Positions 1 through 5,229 are shown, counted from the stretch's first letter. The stretch is 6,781 nt of DNA from Candidatus Izemoplasmatales bacterium (GCA_028694875.1 JAQVKB010000059.1:1-6781); one strand, 5' to 3'. Notes: generated by a model not told the origin, from the letters alone. A program made the numbers and translations.

Positions 1-1
1 C

Positions 2-418
2 TATGAATTGGCGGTCGATGATGAACTTCCGCATGAATTTACAATCCTGATTAAGAACGAACCGATTGGTGTGGTGATTACCGCTGTTCTTGCGCTCTTG
101 GTTGGTAATTTGATTCCGCTTCAAAGCATTTCAGGAATTGGTTCGATTGGTTTTCTCTTTATCTTCATGCTCGTCAATCTTTCAGCCTACAAGATGAAGA
201 AGAAACTTGGCGGAAAACCTTGGATCTTTTTGGGTGGGGCCATCGCCAATGCGATTGCGATGGGAATATTGATCGTTCAATTGATCCAAACCGATTTTTT
301 AGCGGTTGTGTATGCCGTGGGGTTGTTGGTAATTTGTTATATTCTGGAATACCTCTACAAAAAGTCCGAGTATGAATTCAAAGAGAAATTGATTCATCGG
401 CCAACGGTCAAAAAGTAA
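2..418 (+). CDS. APC-family amino acid permease, C-terminal part (5' truncated by window)
   Basis: The frame is open to the left edge of the window, so this is the last 138 residues of a longer protein; a TTG codon at 8 is probably internal. It opens with a short polar loop (ELAVDDELPHEF), which resembles the cytoplasmic loop before the last third of amino acid-polyamine-organocation (APC) permeases. Four hydrophobic segments follow, near residues 19-38, 43-62, 72-94 and 98-117, matching TM9-TM12 of a 12-helix permease. The SIGSIGFLFIFMLVNLSAYK stretch followed by a basic KMKKK patch is typical of the family. A lysine-rich cytoplasmic tail ends the protein. Members import amino acids or polyamines by proton symport or exchange; the substrate cannot be read from this part. 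A terminator lies about 70 bases downstream. The family call is fairly firm, the substrate unknown. Confidence 0.8.
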   Translation, partial: YELAVDDELPHEFTILIKNEPIGVVITAVLALLVGNLIPLQSISGIGSIGFLFIFMLVNLSAYKMKKKLGGKPWIFLGGAIANAIAMGILIVQLIQTDFLAVVYAVGLLVICYILEYLYKKSEYEFKEKLIHRPTVKK

Positions 419-488
419 TTCAAAGATATAGGTTCAACATATGGAAAGCATTTGTTTGGTCCATCGAGTCTAGCTTTTTCGCAAATTG

Positions 489-521
489 AGACTGAGAGAT
501 GATACTCTTAGTCTTTTTTTT
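489..521 (+). terminator. Rho-independent terminator after the permease gene
   Basis: AGACTGAGAG (489-498) pairs with CTCTTAGTCT (505-514) through one G-U wobble. The loop is ATGATA, and a run of eight T (514-521) follows. It separates the permease from the AbrB-like gene. Confidence 0.85.
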
Positions 522-530
522 GAAAATAGA

Positions 531-559
531 TTGCAGCAGTAAGTGTCAGGTGGTAGTAT
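531..559 (+). promoter_or_regulatory. Candidate promoter of the AbrB-like gene
   Basis: TTGCAG (531-536), a 17-base spacer, then TAGTAT (554-559) preceded by TGG, which fits an extended -10. The -35 matches only three of six bases. Transcription would start near 566, about 40 bases before the GTG start, just after the upstream terminator. Confidence 0.35.
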
Positions 560-605
560 ATGGTTAGAAAGTAGGAAAGTAAGAAAATATGAAGAGGTGG
601 ATACT

Positions 606-902
606 GTGTTAGTTGAACTGAGAAAGAAATCGCAAATAACGATTCCCAAAGAAATCATCAATGAGTTGAATCTGCGAGAAAAAGATCAACTTGAGATTTC
701 CGTGAAAGATGGTGTAATCATAATTGAACCCGTCGCCGTATATTCGAAAGCATATATCCAAAGACTAGAAGAGACTGTCATGAGAATCAACGAAGATCCA
801 TCAAAGTATAATGTTAGTCCTTTTCATTCTGTAGAAGATGCGATGAAATATCTCGAAGAATTAGATGAAGAAGAGGATGAGTTCGTCAAAGAGCAAGATT
901 AA
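606..902 (+). CDS. AbrB/MazE/SpoVT-type swapped-hairpin DNA-binding protein (antitoxin-like)
   Basis: A 98-residue protein. Residues 1-45 form a SpoVT-AbrB swapped-hairpin domain: LRKKSQITIPKEI (5-17), then LNLREKDQLEI and the strand GVIIIEP. In this family the domain dimerises and binds operator DNA. Residues 46-98 are a helical, very acidic tail (YSKAYIQRLEE, then FHSVEDAMKYLEELDEEEDE), the kind of extension antitoxins use to hold a toxin. The GTG start at 606 is chosen because AGAGGTGG (593-600) sits five bases before it and the homologous domain begins here; the longer frame from 543 has an uncharacteristic N-terminus. No RelE/ParE or MazF toxin follows. The next gene is a Fic protein 161 bases away, behind an operator array. 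The gene may be the Fic partner, an orphan antitoxin or an independent regulator. The domain is clear, the antitoxin role inferred. Confidence 0.85.
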   Translation: MLVELRKKSQITIPKEIINELNLREKDQLEISVKDGVIIIEPVAVYSKAYIQRLEETVMRINEDPSKYNVSPFHSVEDAMKYLEELDEEEDEFVKEQD

Positions 903-922
903 TGATTTTCTTTGTATGTACA

Positions 923-951
923 TGATTTCCCTCTTAAATACTGATTATAAT
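923..951 (+). promoter_or_regulatory. Candidate upstream promoter for fic (perfect -10, poor -35)
   Basis: A perfect TATAAT lies at 946-951. The 17-base-spaced -35 position (923-928, TGATTT) is poor. Transcription from here would begin near 958, placing the whole ATTGTAAACAAT array in the transcribed leader, where a bound protein could block elongation. Confidence 0.35.
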
Positions 952-965
952 TCAACCAATCCAAT

Positions 966-1046
966 ATTGTAAACAACAAATCGTCAACATTGTAAACAAT
1001 ATTGTAAACAACAACGTTGACACATTGTAAACAATAATGTAAACTA
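966..1046. repeat. Palindromic operator-like array: two 35-bp tandem units plus a degenerate box
   Basis: The 12-bp dyad ATTGTAAACAAT (ATTGT, two bases, ACAAT) occurs in full at 989-1000 and 1024-1035. Copies with one mismatched last base occur at 966-977 and 1001-1012, and a degenerate one (AATGTAAACTA) at 1036-1046. Box starts are spaced 23, 12, 23 and 12 bases. The array is thus two 35-bp units (966-1000 and 1001-1035), identical except for seven consecutive bases in the middle, followed by the beginning of a third. The array ends six bases before the fic ribosome binding site. Such phased dyads are typical of an operator bound cooperatively by a dimeric repressor. The binder could be the AbrB-like protein or Fic itself; neither is shown. 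Confidence 0.9.
1017..1045 (+). promoter_or_regulatory. Candidate promoter embedded in the operator array
   Basis: A perfect TTGACA (1017-1022), 17 bases, then TAAACT (1040-1045, four of six). The -35 lies in the part of unit two that differs from unit one, and the spacer and -10 overlap the last two boxes, so a bound repressor would occlude RNA polymerase. A start near 1052 would leave only about 12 leader bases, with the ribosome binding site at the extreme 5' end. That weakens the call relative to the TATAAT at 946. Confidence 0.35.
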
Positions 1047-1063
1047 TTATTGAGGTGAAAATG

Positions 1064-2290
1064 ATGGAAACTTATCAGAAATATCAAGAAATACGAAATA
1101 AACTTGATCATTATCCTACGGAATCAGAATTAATTTATCGATTTGGGTTGACGCGTCATGAAATAAATGAAGTAAATCAAGAAAAACGAAATGATAACGA
1201 ATATACGAAATTGATGTTGAATGATCAATATGGTCATCCATTGCATTACTGGAACAACGAGAAGATTATCATGAATTTCTCAGGGAGCCAAGATTTGATC
1301 AGAAATTCAGTGATGAATGAATTCTCTGATTTTCGTGATTCGGAAATCATCAATGGCTTTGTTTTTTCTGAAATTGAGTCCAGTCTTGCCATCGAAGGCG
1401 TAAGAAGTACAAGAGCCAAAATCGAACAATTGAACAAACTAGACTATGCAAATTTGACAGACATGAATGATATTATCGTAAAAAATATGTTATTAGGATA
1501 TGAGTTCGTGAAATCGAATGACATCAACCAAGAGAACATTTTCAAGTTATACAATATATTATCCCAAAAATGTCTTAAGGATGATGAAAAATTACGGACA
1601 GGTAGTTTTTATCGTCACGATGAAGTGAACATCGTCGATGCCGCGAACGCGGTAGTAGATCAAGGCGTAGACTGGCGAATGTTGCCACAATTCATGAATC
1701 AATTGATTGATTACATCCACAAAGAGAAAACATATGAAGAACATCTTATTGCTTCACACGTGATTCATTTCTATTTGATTTATTTGCATCCATATTTTGA
1801 TTATAATGGTAGAATGGCCCGGGTTCTATCATTCTGGTATAATTACCGGAATTCACCATCCTTGAGCTTATTGCTGGTTAGCGAAGCGATCAACAATCAA
1901 TTTCATAAAAACAATTATTATAATGCCATCATGAATTCAAGGAAATCAGGAAACGATATCTCGTATTTTCTGGAATATATGGGTAATATTATTTTGAAGT
2001 ACTCCAAAATATACATTGATTTTTATACACTGAAAATCAAATTAAAAGGAAAAGGATATGCTCTCAATCGAGCGTCAGAAATTGCTTTGAAATATGTATT
2101 GGCAATTCCTGTAACCGAAGATGGATATTTTGATTGGAAGGATTACAGAGACTTTTCACACGATGATTTTACGAAGCAATATTACTTGAAATTACTAAAT
2201 ACACTAGCTGGACTGGAAATATTGACGGTCAAAGAGCACAAAAAAGCGAAGTTGTTCAGACTCAATTCAGAGAGATGGGATTTGCTATAA
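1064..2290 (+). CDS. fic: Fic-family protein, class II (N-terminal inhibitory helix), variant Fic motif
   Basis: Predicted 408 residues. Fic domains usually transfer AMP from ATP to a hydroxyl side chain of a target protein. The active-site motif is HPYFDYNGRMAR (242-253), against the consensus HPFx(D/E)GNGRxxR. The catalytic His, Asp, Asn, Gly and both Arg are kept, but the first glycine is tyrosine. An inhibitory-helix motif (S/T)xxxE(G/N) is present as SLAIEG (107-112), with Glu111 expected to clamp the last Arg; its position before the core makes this class II. Residues 18-38 (PTESELIYRFGLTRHEINEV) resemble a small helix-turn-helix, and about 335-408 resemble a winged helix, as in many Fic proteins. 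ATG 1064 is preferred: GAGGTG (1052-1057) is six bases upstream, and the GTG at 1055 is part of that site. ATG 1061 is an alternative. The gene is AT-richer than the flanks, suggesting transfer. Confidence 0.9.
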   Translation: METYQKYQEIRNKLDHYPTESELIYRFGLTRHEINEVNQEKRNDNEYTKLMLNDQYGHPLHYWNNEKIIMNFSGSQDLIRNSVMNEFSDFRDSEIINGFVFSEIESSLAIEGVRSTRAKIEQLNKLDYANLTDMNDIIVKNMLLGYEFVKSNDINQENIFKLYNILSQKCLKDDEKLRTGSFYRHDEVNIVDAANAVVDQGVDWRMLPQFMNQLIDYIHKEKTYEEHLIASHVIHFYLIYLHPYFDYNGRMARVLSFWYNYRNSPSLSLLLVSEAINNQFHKNNYYNAIMNSRKSGNDISYFLEYMGNIILKYSKIYIDFYTLKIKLKGKGYALNRASEIALKYVLAIPVTEDGYFDWKDYRDFSHDDFTKQYYLKLLNTLAGLEILTVKEHKKAKLFRLNSERWDLL

Positions 2291-2445
2291 GTATTTGAAT
2301 GGACTGAATAGGATATGTTCTACACCTGTATCAATCTATACTATTTGGGAGAATATATCATATCTTGTGGACTTTCGGAAAACAGAGAAATTCAAGAAGA
2401 GAAGATATCAAGAGTCCTATTGGACCTAGGAATGTAAATCTAGTG

Positions 2446-2477
2446 AAAAAAAACGACTTTTCCTTTTGGGAGAAGTC
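2446..2477 (-). terminator. Terminator of the YwaF-like gene, possibly bidirectional
   Basis: Read on the minus strand, GACTTCTCC pairs with GGAAAAGTC (one mismatch) around loop CAAAA, and a run of eight T follows after CG. Read on the plus strand the same stem is fully paired (one U-G wobble) and is followed by CTTTTGTTTG, so it may also end the fic transcript. The 155 bases between fic and this hairpin hold no recognisable gene. Confidence 0.7.
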
Positions 2478-2487
2478 CTTTTGTTTG

Positions 2488-3243
2488 TTAGGGTTTTTTG
2501 TGAAGTGTTGCGAGGTGTCCAATTCCAAGAACAACGGCTGTTCCACCAATCGCCACCGAAGCTAAAATCAGGATATACAGCGGATAATTGGTTTGAAGAA
2601 TCGATTGGAATGGATTACCGTTGCCGTATTCGAGCGTCATAAAATCGGTGACACCCAAAATCTTGTTTAAGGTAAATGCAAACGCCGCGGTCGCAAGCAA
2701 AGTCACAGCGGCTTTCCAAGTGTCTTGAATGCGTGGTCGATAATATCCGGATAATACCATATAGAGTGGAACAAACACGAGTGTTCCGTGATAGAAGAAG
2801 GATTGGAACGGAAGAATATTGTCAGGAACCAAAGACCAGTTGGGTAGATTACCCATGATTCCAGAGGAATCTGGGATTGTCAAAATGATGGATGTCATTA
2901 AAATCATCGTCGCAAACGAGAATGGTTTGATAAAATTCGCGAACTTTCCTGGACGAAATCCTAAAATCCAGTACGCATAGAGCGCCATCGAACAAATATG
3001 AAATGGCAACATGAATGCAGGATACACCCCCACACCACTAAAATCGGCACTATTGAAAATGACGATCGTTTTGACGGCTTCCCATGCCCAAATGAACAGC
3101 GCTGCTCCAGCGATGACCTTGGTGTCAAACTTCTCACCAAGTCCCTTTTTCTTTCGAATTTGTAGTAATACAATTAACAATGTTGTGATGACTATGGCCA
3201 ACCACAATAATCCAGTCAAATGCTTGATTCCAAAATTTCCCAT
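2488..3243 (-). CDS. YwaF/TIGR02206 (TMEM164-like) integral membrane protein
   Basis: A 251-residue membrane protein with about seven hydrophobic segments (near 9-28, 42-62, 76-95, 106-124, 147-165, 175-195 and 220-242). The pattern fits the TIGR02206/YwaF family, related to eukaryotic TMEM164. The family signature is seen as LPFHICSMALY (79-89, His82 and Cys84) and FQSFFYHGTLVF (146-157, His152). Human TMEM164 is reported to be a phospholipid acyltransferase using a conserved Cys and His. Whether the bacterial branch has that activity is not established, so the function is left open. The ATG at 3243 has AAAGGAG eight bases upstream; the in-frame extension to 3279 runs into the promoter and is rejected. 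The gene is monocistronic, diverging from the YbaK-like gene. Confidence 0.8.
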   Translation of the reverse strand: MGNFGIKHLTGLLWLAIVITTLLIVLLQIRKKKGLGEKFDTKVIAGAALFIWAWEAVKTIVIFNSADFSGVGVYPAFMLPFHICSMALYAYWILGFRPGKFANFIKPFSFATMILMTSIILTIPDSSGIMGNLPNWSLVPDNILPFQSFFYHGTLVFVPLYMVLSGYYRPRIQDTWKAAVTLLATAAFAFTLNKILGVTDFMTLEYGNGNPFQSILQTNYPLYILILASVAIGGTAVVLGIGHLATLHKKP

Positions 3244-3270
3244 CGTCAAAACTCCTTTACACCAAAAACC

Positions 3271-3299
3271 ATCATACAACGAACCATAAGAAGAATCAA
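3271..3299 (-). promoter_or_regulatory. Promoter of the YwaF-like gene
   Basis: On the minus strand: TTGATT (3294-3299), a 17-base spacer, TATGAT (3271-3276). A start near 3264 gives a leader of about 20 bases containing AAAGGAG (3252-3258). Confidence 0.65.
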
Positions 3300-3344
3300 G
3301 TACAAATTGCTTGATGATGAATCGATGGAAATCATGAATTTGGG

Positions 3345-3373
3345 TTGCGGAATTGGTGTGTGTTTGATATAAT
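3345..3373 (+). promoter_or_regulatory. Promoter of the YbaK-like gene (extended -10)
   Basis: TTGCGG (3345-3350), 17 bases, then TGATATAAT, a perfect extended -10 with TATAAT at 3368-3373. This places the transcript start near 3380 and rules out the in-frame starts at 3345 and 3375, which lie on the promoter. Confidence 0.7.
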
Positions 3374-3404
3374 CATGGAAACTCAGAAAAGGAACATCAA
3401 CAAC

Positions 3405-3893
3405 ATGGCCTACCTAAAAGTCCAAGAATATCTGACATCCATCGGTCTCCAAGATCGATTTCGAATTCATTCAGAACCCACCGATACCGTGGAGAATGCG
3501 GCGAGGACCGTCGGGTGCGAACCCGCTCAAATCGCAAAAACAATGTCGTTTCTTGTGAATGACCTGGTCATTTTGATTGTTATGGCCGGGGACGCCAAGG
3601 TCAAAAACGGAAAGTTCAAATCCAAGTTTGGCATCAAACCTTTCATGGTGCCTTTTGATCAAGTGGAATCCCTTGTAGGACACGAACCCGGTGGGGTTTG
3701 CCCCTTCGCTTTGAACGAAAACGTGATAGTGTATTTGGATGTTTCGTTAAAACGATTTCAAGAAGTTCATGCGGCCGGGGGAAGCGTCGATAGCACCGTA
3801 CGGATGTCTCCTCAAGAACTTGCGAATCATTCTCATTCCCAAGGTTGGATTGATGTTTGCAAGGACTGGTATGACGCCGAAGATGATTATTGA
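3405..3893 (+). CDS. YbaK/EbsC-family aminoacyl-tRNA deacylase-like protein
   Basis: A 162-residue single-domain protein of the YbaK/ProX (INS) superfamily. Members act in trans to hydrolyse mischarged tRNAs, such as Cys-tRNA(Pro) or Ala-tRNA(Pro), in the cytoplasm. Visible signatures are IAKTMSFLV (43-51) with the conserved lysine Lys45, GDAKVKNGKFKSKFG (62-76), and the glycine-rich GHEPGGVCPF (92-101) lining the substrate pocket. After these come VYLDVSLKRF (109-118) and AAGGSVDSTVRMSPQEL, and the ending WIDVCKDW fits the small clostridial-type subgroup. The exact tRNA substrate cannot be read from sequence. The start at 3405 is chosen because it lies downstream of the promoter, has AAAAGGA upstream (spacing about 11, slightly long), and matches the usual family length of about 160. 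The stop is TGA, which supports the standard genetic code. Confidence 0.88.
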   Translation: MAYLKVQEYLTSIGLQDRFRIHSEPTDTVENAARTVGCEPAQIAKTMSFLVNDLVILIVMAGDAKVKNGKFKSKFGIKPFMVPFDQVESLVGHEPGGVCPFALNENVIVYLDVSLKRFQEVHAAGGSVDSTVRMSPQELANHSHSQGWIDVCKDWYDAEDDY

Positions 3894-3904
3894 TTGATTT
3901 TCAT

Positions 3905-3924
3905 GTGTTTTTTCAATAAAACAC
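3905..3924 (+). terminator. Weak hairpin after the YbaK-like gene
   Basis: GTGTTTT (3905-3911) pairs perfectly with AAAACAC (3918-3924) around TTCAAT, 12 bases after the stop. No T-run follows, so it is at best a weak terminator or a 3'-end stabilising hairpin. Confidence 0.3.
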
Positions 3925-3936
3925 GAGCGAATGCTA

Positions 3937-3964
3937 TTGCAAATTCTACAAAATAGTGTATCCT
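3937..3964 (+). promoter_or_regulatory. Candidate promoter of the cold-shock gene
   Basis: TTGCAA (3937-3942), 16 bases, TATCCT (3959-3964), each four of six. It would give a leader of about 95 bases, in keeping with the long leaders of cold-shock mRNAs. The perfect TTGACA at 4025 has no -10 at the right spacing (TCCAAG). Confidence 0.35.
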
Positions 3965-4002
3965 ATTCATGGACATGCTATCAATGTGAAACGAAATGGA
4001 AC

Positions 4003-4061
4003 CGATTTGGAATCGCCTCCTTCCTTGACACCCTGATACAAGTCAAATCCAAGTAGGAGGT
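4003..4061 (+). promoter_or_regulatory. Cold-shock leader that can mask its ribosome binding site (candidate RNA switch)
   Basis: CCTCCT (4016-4021) is the exact complement of the ribosome binding site AGGAGG (4055-4060). Inside that pairing TTGAC (4025-4029) pairs with GTCAA (4042-4046), and just upstream CGATT (4003-4007) and AATCG (4011-4015) form a hairpin; together these hide the site. A competing pairing, GATTTGG (4004-4010) with TCAAATC (4043-4049), would break both inner hairpins and cross the masking stem, freeing the site. Cold-shock leaders are known to switch structure with temperature; use of this one is inferred from pairing alone. Confidence 0.45.
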
Positions 4062-4067
4062 ATTGCC

Positions 4068-4265
4068 ATGACTGGTAAAGTCAAATGGTTCAACGCCGAA
4101 AAGGGATATGGATTCATCACTGCTTCTGATGGAAAAGAGTATTTCGCTCATTTCTCTCAAATCAAGAAAGATGGATACAAATCCTTGGCGGAAGGCGAAG
4201 CTGTTAGCTTCGACGTGACCCAAGGCCAAAAAGGCCCTCAAGCTTCGAATATCGTTAGCTTATAA
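4068..4265 (+). CDS. csp: Cold-shock protein (CspA/CspB family)
   Basis: A 65-residue single cold-shock domain, the normal full length. It starts MTGKVKWFNAEKGYGFI, contains RNP1 as KGYGFI (12-17) and RNP2 as FAHFS (26-30), and ends QASNIVSL, as in bacterial Csp proteins. These five-stranded barrels bind single-stranded RNA and DNA and melt secondary structure, aiding translation and transcription antitermination, especially at low temperature. RNP2 reads YFAHFS where VFVHFS is more usual, a mild variation. AGGAGGT (4055-4061) is a near-perfect ribosome binding site six bases before ATG, so expression should be high when it is accessible. A strong terminator follows within about 20 bases, making it monocistronic. 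Which Csp paralogue it is cannot be told. Confidence 0.96.
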   Translation: MTGKVKWFNAEKGYGFITASDGKEYFAHFSQIKKDGYKSLAEGEAVSFDVTQGQKGPQASNIVSL

Positions 4266-4285
4266 GGTTACGTTCCGACAAAACC

Positions 4286-4323
4286 AAAAAAAATCCCGTT
4301 CTCTTTGGAGAGCGGGTTTTTTT
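4286..4323. terminator. Bidirectional terminator between csp and the SHOCT membrane gene
   Basis: CCCGTTCTC (4295-4303) pairs with GAGAGCGGG (4308-4316), one U-G wobble, loop TTTG. Seven T (4317-4323) lie on one side and eight A (4286-4293) on the other, so it works in both directions: for csp on plus and for the convergent membrane gene ending at 4339 on minus. Confidence 0.9.
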
Positions 4324-4338
4324 GTGTTTCAACGTGAA

Positions 4339-4493
4339 TTAGAGATCTTGTAGAATTCGTTTCTTTTGTTCGTTGTATTCTTCTTGGGTAATCGTCCCGT
4401 CTTCCAAGAACTTTTTGAGTTTGGCGATTCGGTCTTCAACGGAGTTGGAGATGACCTTTGGTGTTGGGGTATGAGGAGTTTCCGCCGGTTTTT
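4339..4493 (-). pseudogene. SHOCT domain, out-of-frame 3' part of the same gene
   Basis: After the A5 run (T5 at 4489-4493 on plus) the coding sense continues in a second frame for 49 residues: PAETPHTPTPKVISN, then a SHOCT domain (VEDRIAKLKKFLEDGTITQ, EEYNEQKKRIL). SHOCT domains are short two-helix modules at the C-terminus of many bacterial membrane or secreted proteins, probably for oligomerisation. Removing one base from the A-run joins STPK to PAETP and gives a smooth proline/threonine linker and a 273-residue protein. No start or ribosome binding site serves this frame independently. The cause may be a real mutation, a sequencing or assembly error in the homopolymer, or less likely programmed +1 shifting. 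Confidence 0.75.
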
Positions 4494-5161
4494 GGAGTAG
4501 ACATCGGTACAGGAGTAGCCGTGATAATTGTTTTTTCGATGACAAAGGGTGCCGAAACATTCTGAACCCATATTTTGGCAGTTTGGATGGTTTCTTTTCC
4601 CCAAGTGATTTTCTTTTTTTGATCGTATGTAAAAACATCAACCAAAGTGGGATCTGCCACTTCCATACGAAGAATGTCCTTATGAGCGATGACATATTTA
4701 TGATACTCAACACCTTTTGAAATATACCCATCCAGTTCCGCGATATCTGGTTTGCATGGATACATCACGATGGCTTCCTCCGTGCGATACACCGTATAAC
4801 GGATGGCGGGAAAAATTCCACTGATGACATGTACCGTGGAATGTCTTGTTAATCCAGCAACTTGAGACAAACCTTGTTGAAAATCAATCATCTGTTTTTC
4901 GAAGAGATCAATCTTCCGCTTTTTAGGTTTATAACTCACTTGAAAGGCGATGAAGCAAACAATCGCCGAGATAGGCAAGCCAAAATAATAGACGTAAGGT
5001 TTCATGAAAGCATCTCCTCCCCCAAACACAAAATGTTCAAGGAGAAGTCCAAAAATAGCTAAGGCAAATGCGACGTTAAAAGTGATGATAATGAAGTTTC
5101 CAATGACGATTTTACCGCGTGCATCCCAAACATCTTTCTTGATTTCAGGATTGTTGTTCAT
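4436..5161 (-). CDS. Two-helix membrane protein, 5' part of a frameshifted SHOCT-domain gene
   Basis: The open frame gives 241 residues, but only the first 224 look authentic; the last 17 (after STPK) are out-of-frame reading ending at a chance TGA. Two transmembrane helices lie near 18-41 and 55-75, joined by a short loop (FVFGGGDAFMKPYVYYF). A basic patch (KPKKRK) and a soluble, probably cytoplasmic beta-rich domain of about 85-215 follow. The domain includes HVISGIFPAIRYTVYRTEEAI, and YVIAHKDILRMEV resembles a PH-like strand pattern, though I do not recognise a named family there. A proline/threonine linker (ATPVPMSTPK) then leads to the SHOCT segment in the other frame. ATG 5161 is chosen because it lies just downstream of a near-consensus promoter; the extension to 5302 crosses it. 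The ribosome binding site is weak (GGTGGA, 10 bases upstream). Function unknown. Confidence 0.7.
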   Translation of the reverse strand: MNNNPEIKKDVWDARGKIVIGNFIIITFNVAFALAIFGLLLEHFVFGGGDAFMKPYVYYFGLPISAIVCFIAFQVSYKPKKRKIDLFEKQMIDFQQGLSQVAGLTRHSTVHVISGIFPAIRYTVYRTEEAIVMYPCKPDIAELDGYISKGVEYHKYVIAHKDILRMEVADPTLVDVFTYDQKKKITWGKETIQTAKIWVQNVSAPFVIEKTIITATPVPMSTPKTGGNSSYPNTKGHLQLR

Positions 5162-5201
5162 AGGTTGTATTCCACCGTTCTGTGAAGTGCTCACAAGATT
5201 C

Positions 5202-5229
5202 ATTATATGCCGAATTGTTGGATTTTCAA
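5202..5229 (-). promoter_or_regulatory. Promoter of the SHOCT membrane gene
   Basis: On the minus strand: TTGAAA (5224-5229), 16 bases, perfect TATAAT (5202-5207). It fixes the gene start downstream, at 5161. Confidence 0.7.

Noticed and set aside
560..574. Four-codon micro-ORF (MVRK) with AGGTGG upstream
   Set aside because: It has a proper-looking ribosome site and spacing, but four codons cannot be told from chance.
543..605. N-terminal extension of the AbrB-like protein from GTG 543
   Set aside because: The swapped-hairpin domain begins at the GTG at 606, which has AGAGGTGG five bases upstream; 543-605 overlaps the likely promoter and leader.
966..1046. CRISPR array or plasmid iterons
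   Set aside because: Only two 35-bp units with 7-bp variable centres and no cas genes, so not CRISPR; no Rep gene or origin features, so not plasmid iterons.
1055..1063. GTG 1055 as the fic start
   Set aside because: This GTG is the end of the GAGGTG ribosome binding site; ATG 1064 (or 1061) is correctly spaced.
2415..2431. Hairpin TCCTA/TAGGA as the fic terminator
   Set aside because: Only five pairs with a seven-base loop and no T-run; the hairpin at 2455-2477 is a better candidate.
3345..3404. Earlier starts for the YbaK-like gene (TTG 3345, ATG 3375)
   Set aside because: 3345 is the -35 and 3375 touches the -10 of a good extended promoter; the domain starts at 3405.
3891..3893. Mycoplasma code (TGA as Trp)
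   Set aside because: TGA ends the YbaK-like protein at the normal family length, and tryptophans are all TGG.
4329..4604. Programmed -1 frameshift or a separate 91-residue ORF in the third frame
   Set aside because: The SHOCT domain is in the +1 frame, not -1, and no X XXY YYZ slippery heptamer is present; the third frame is low-complexity basic sequence crossing the terminator region.
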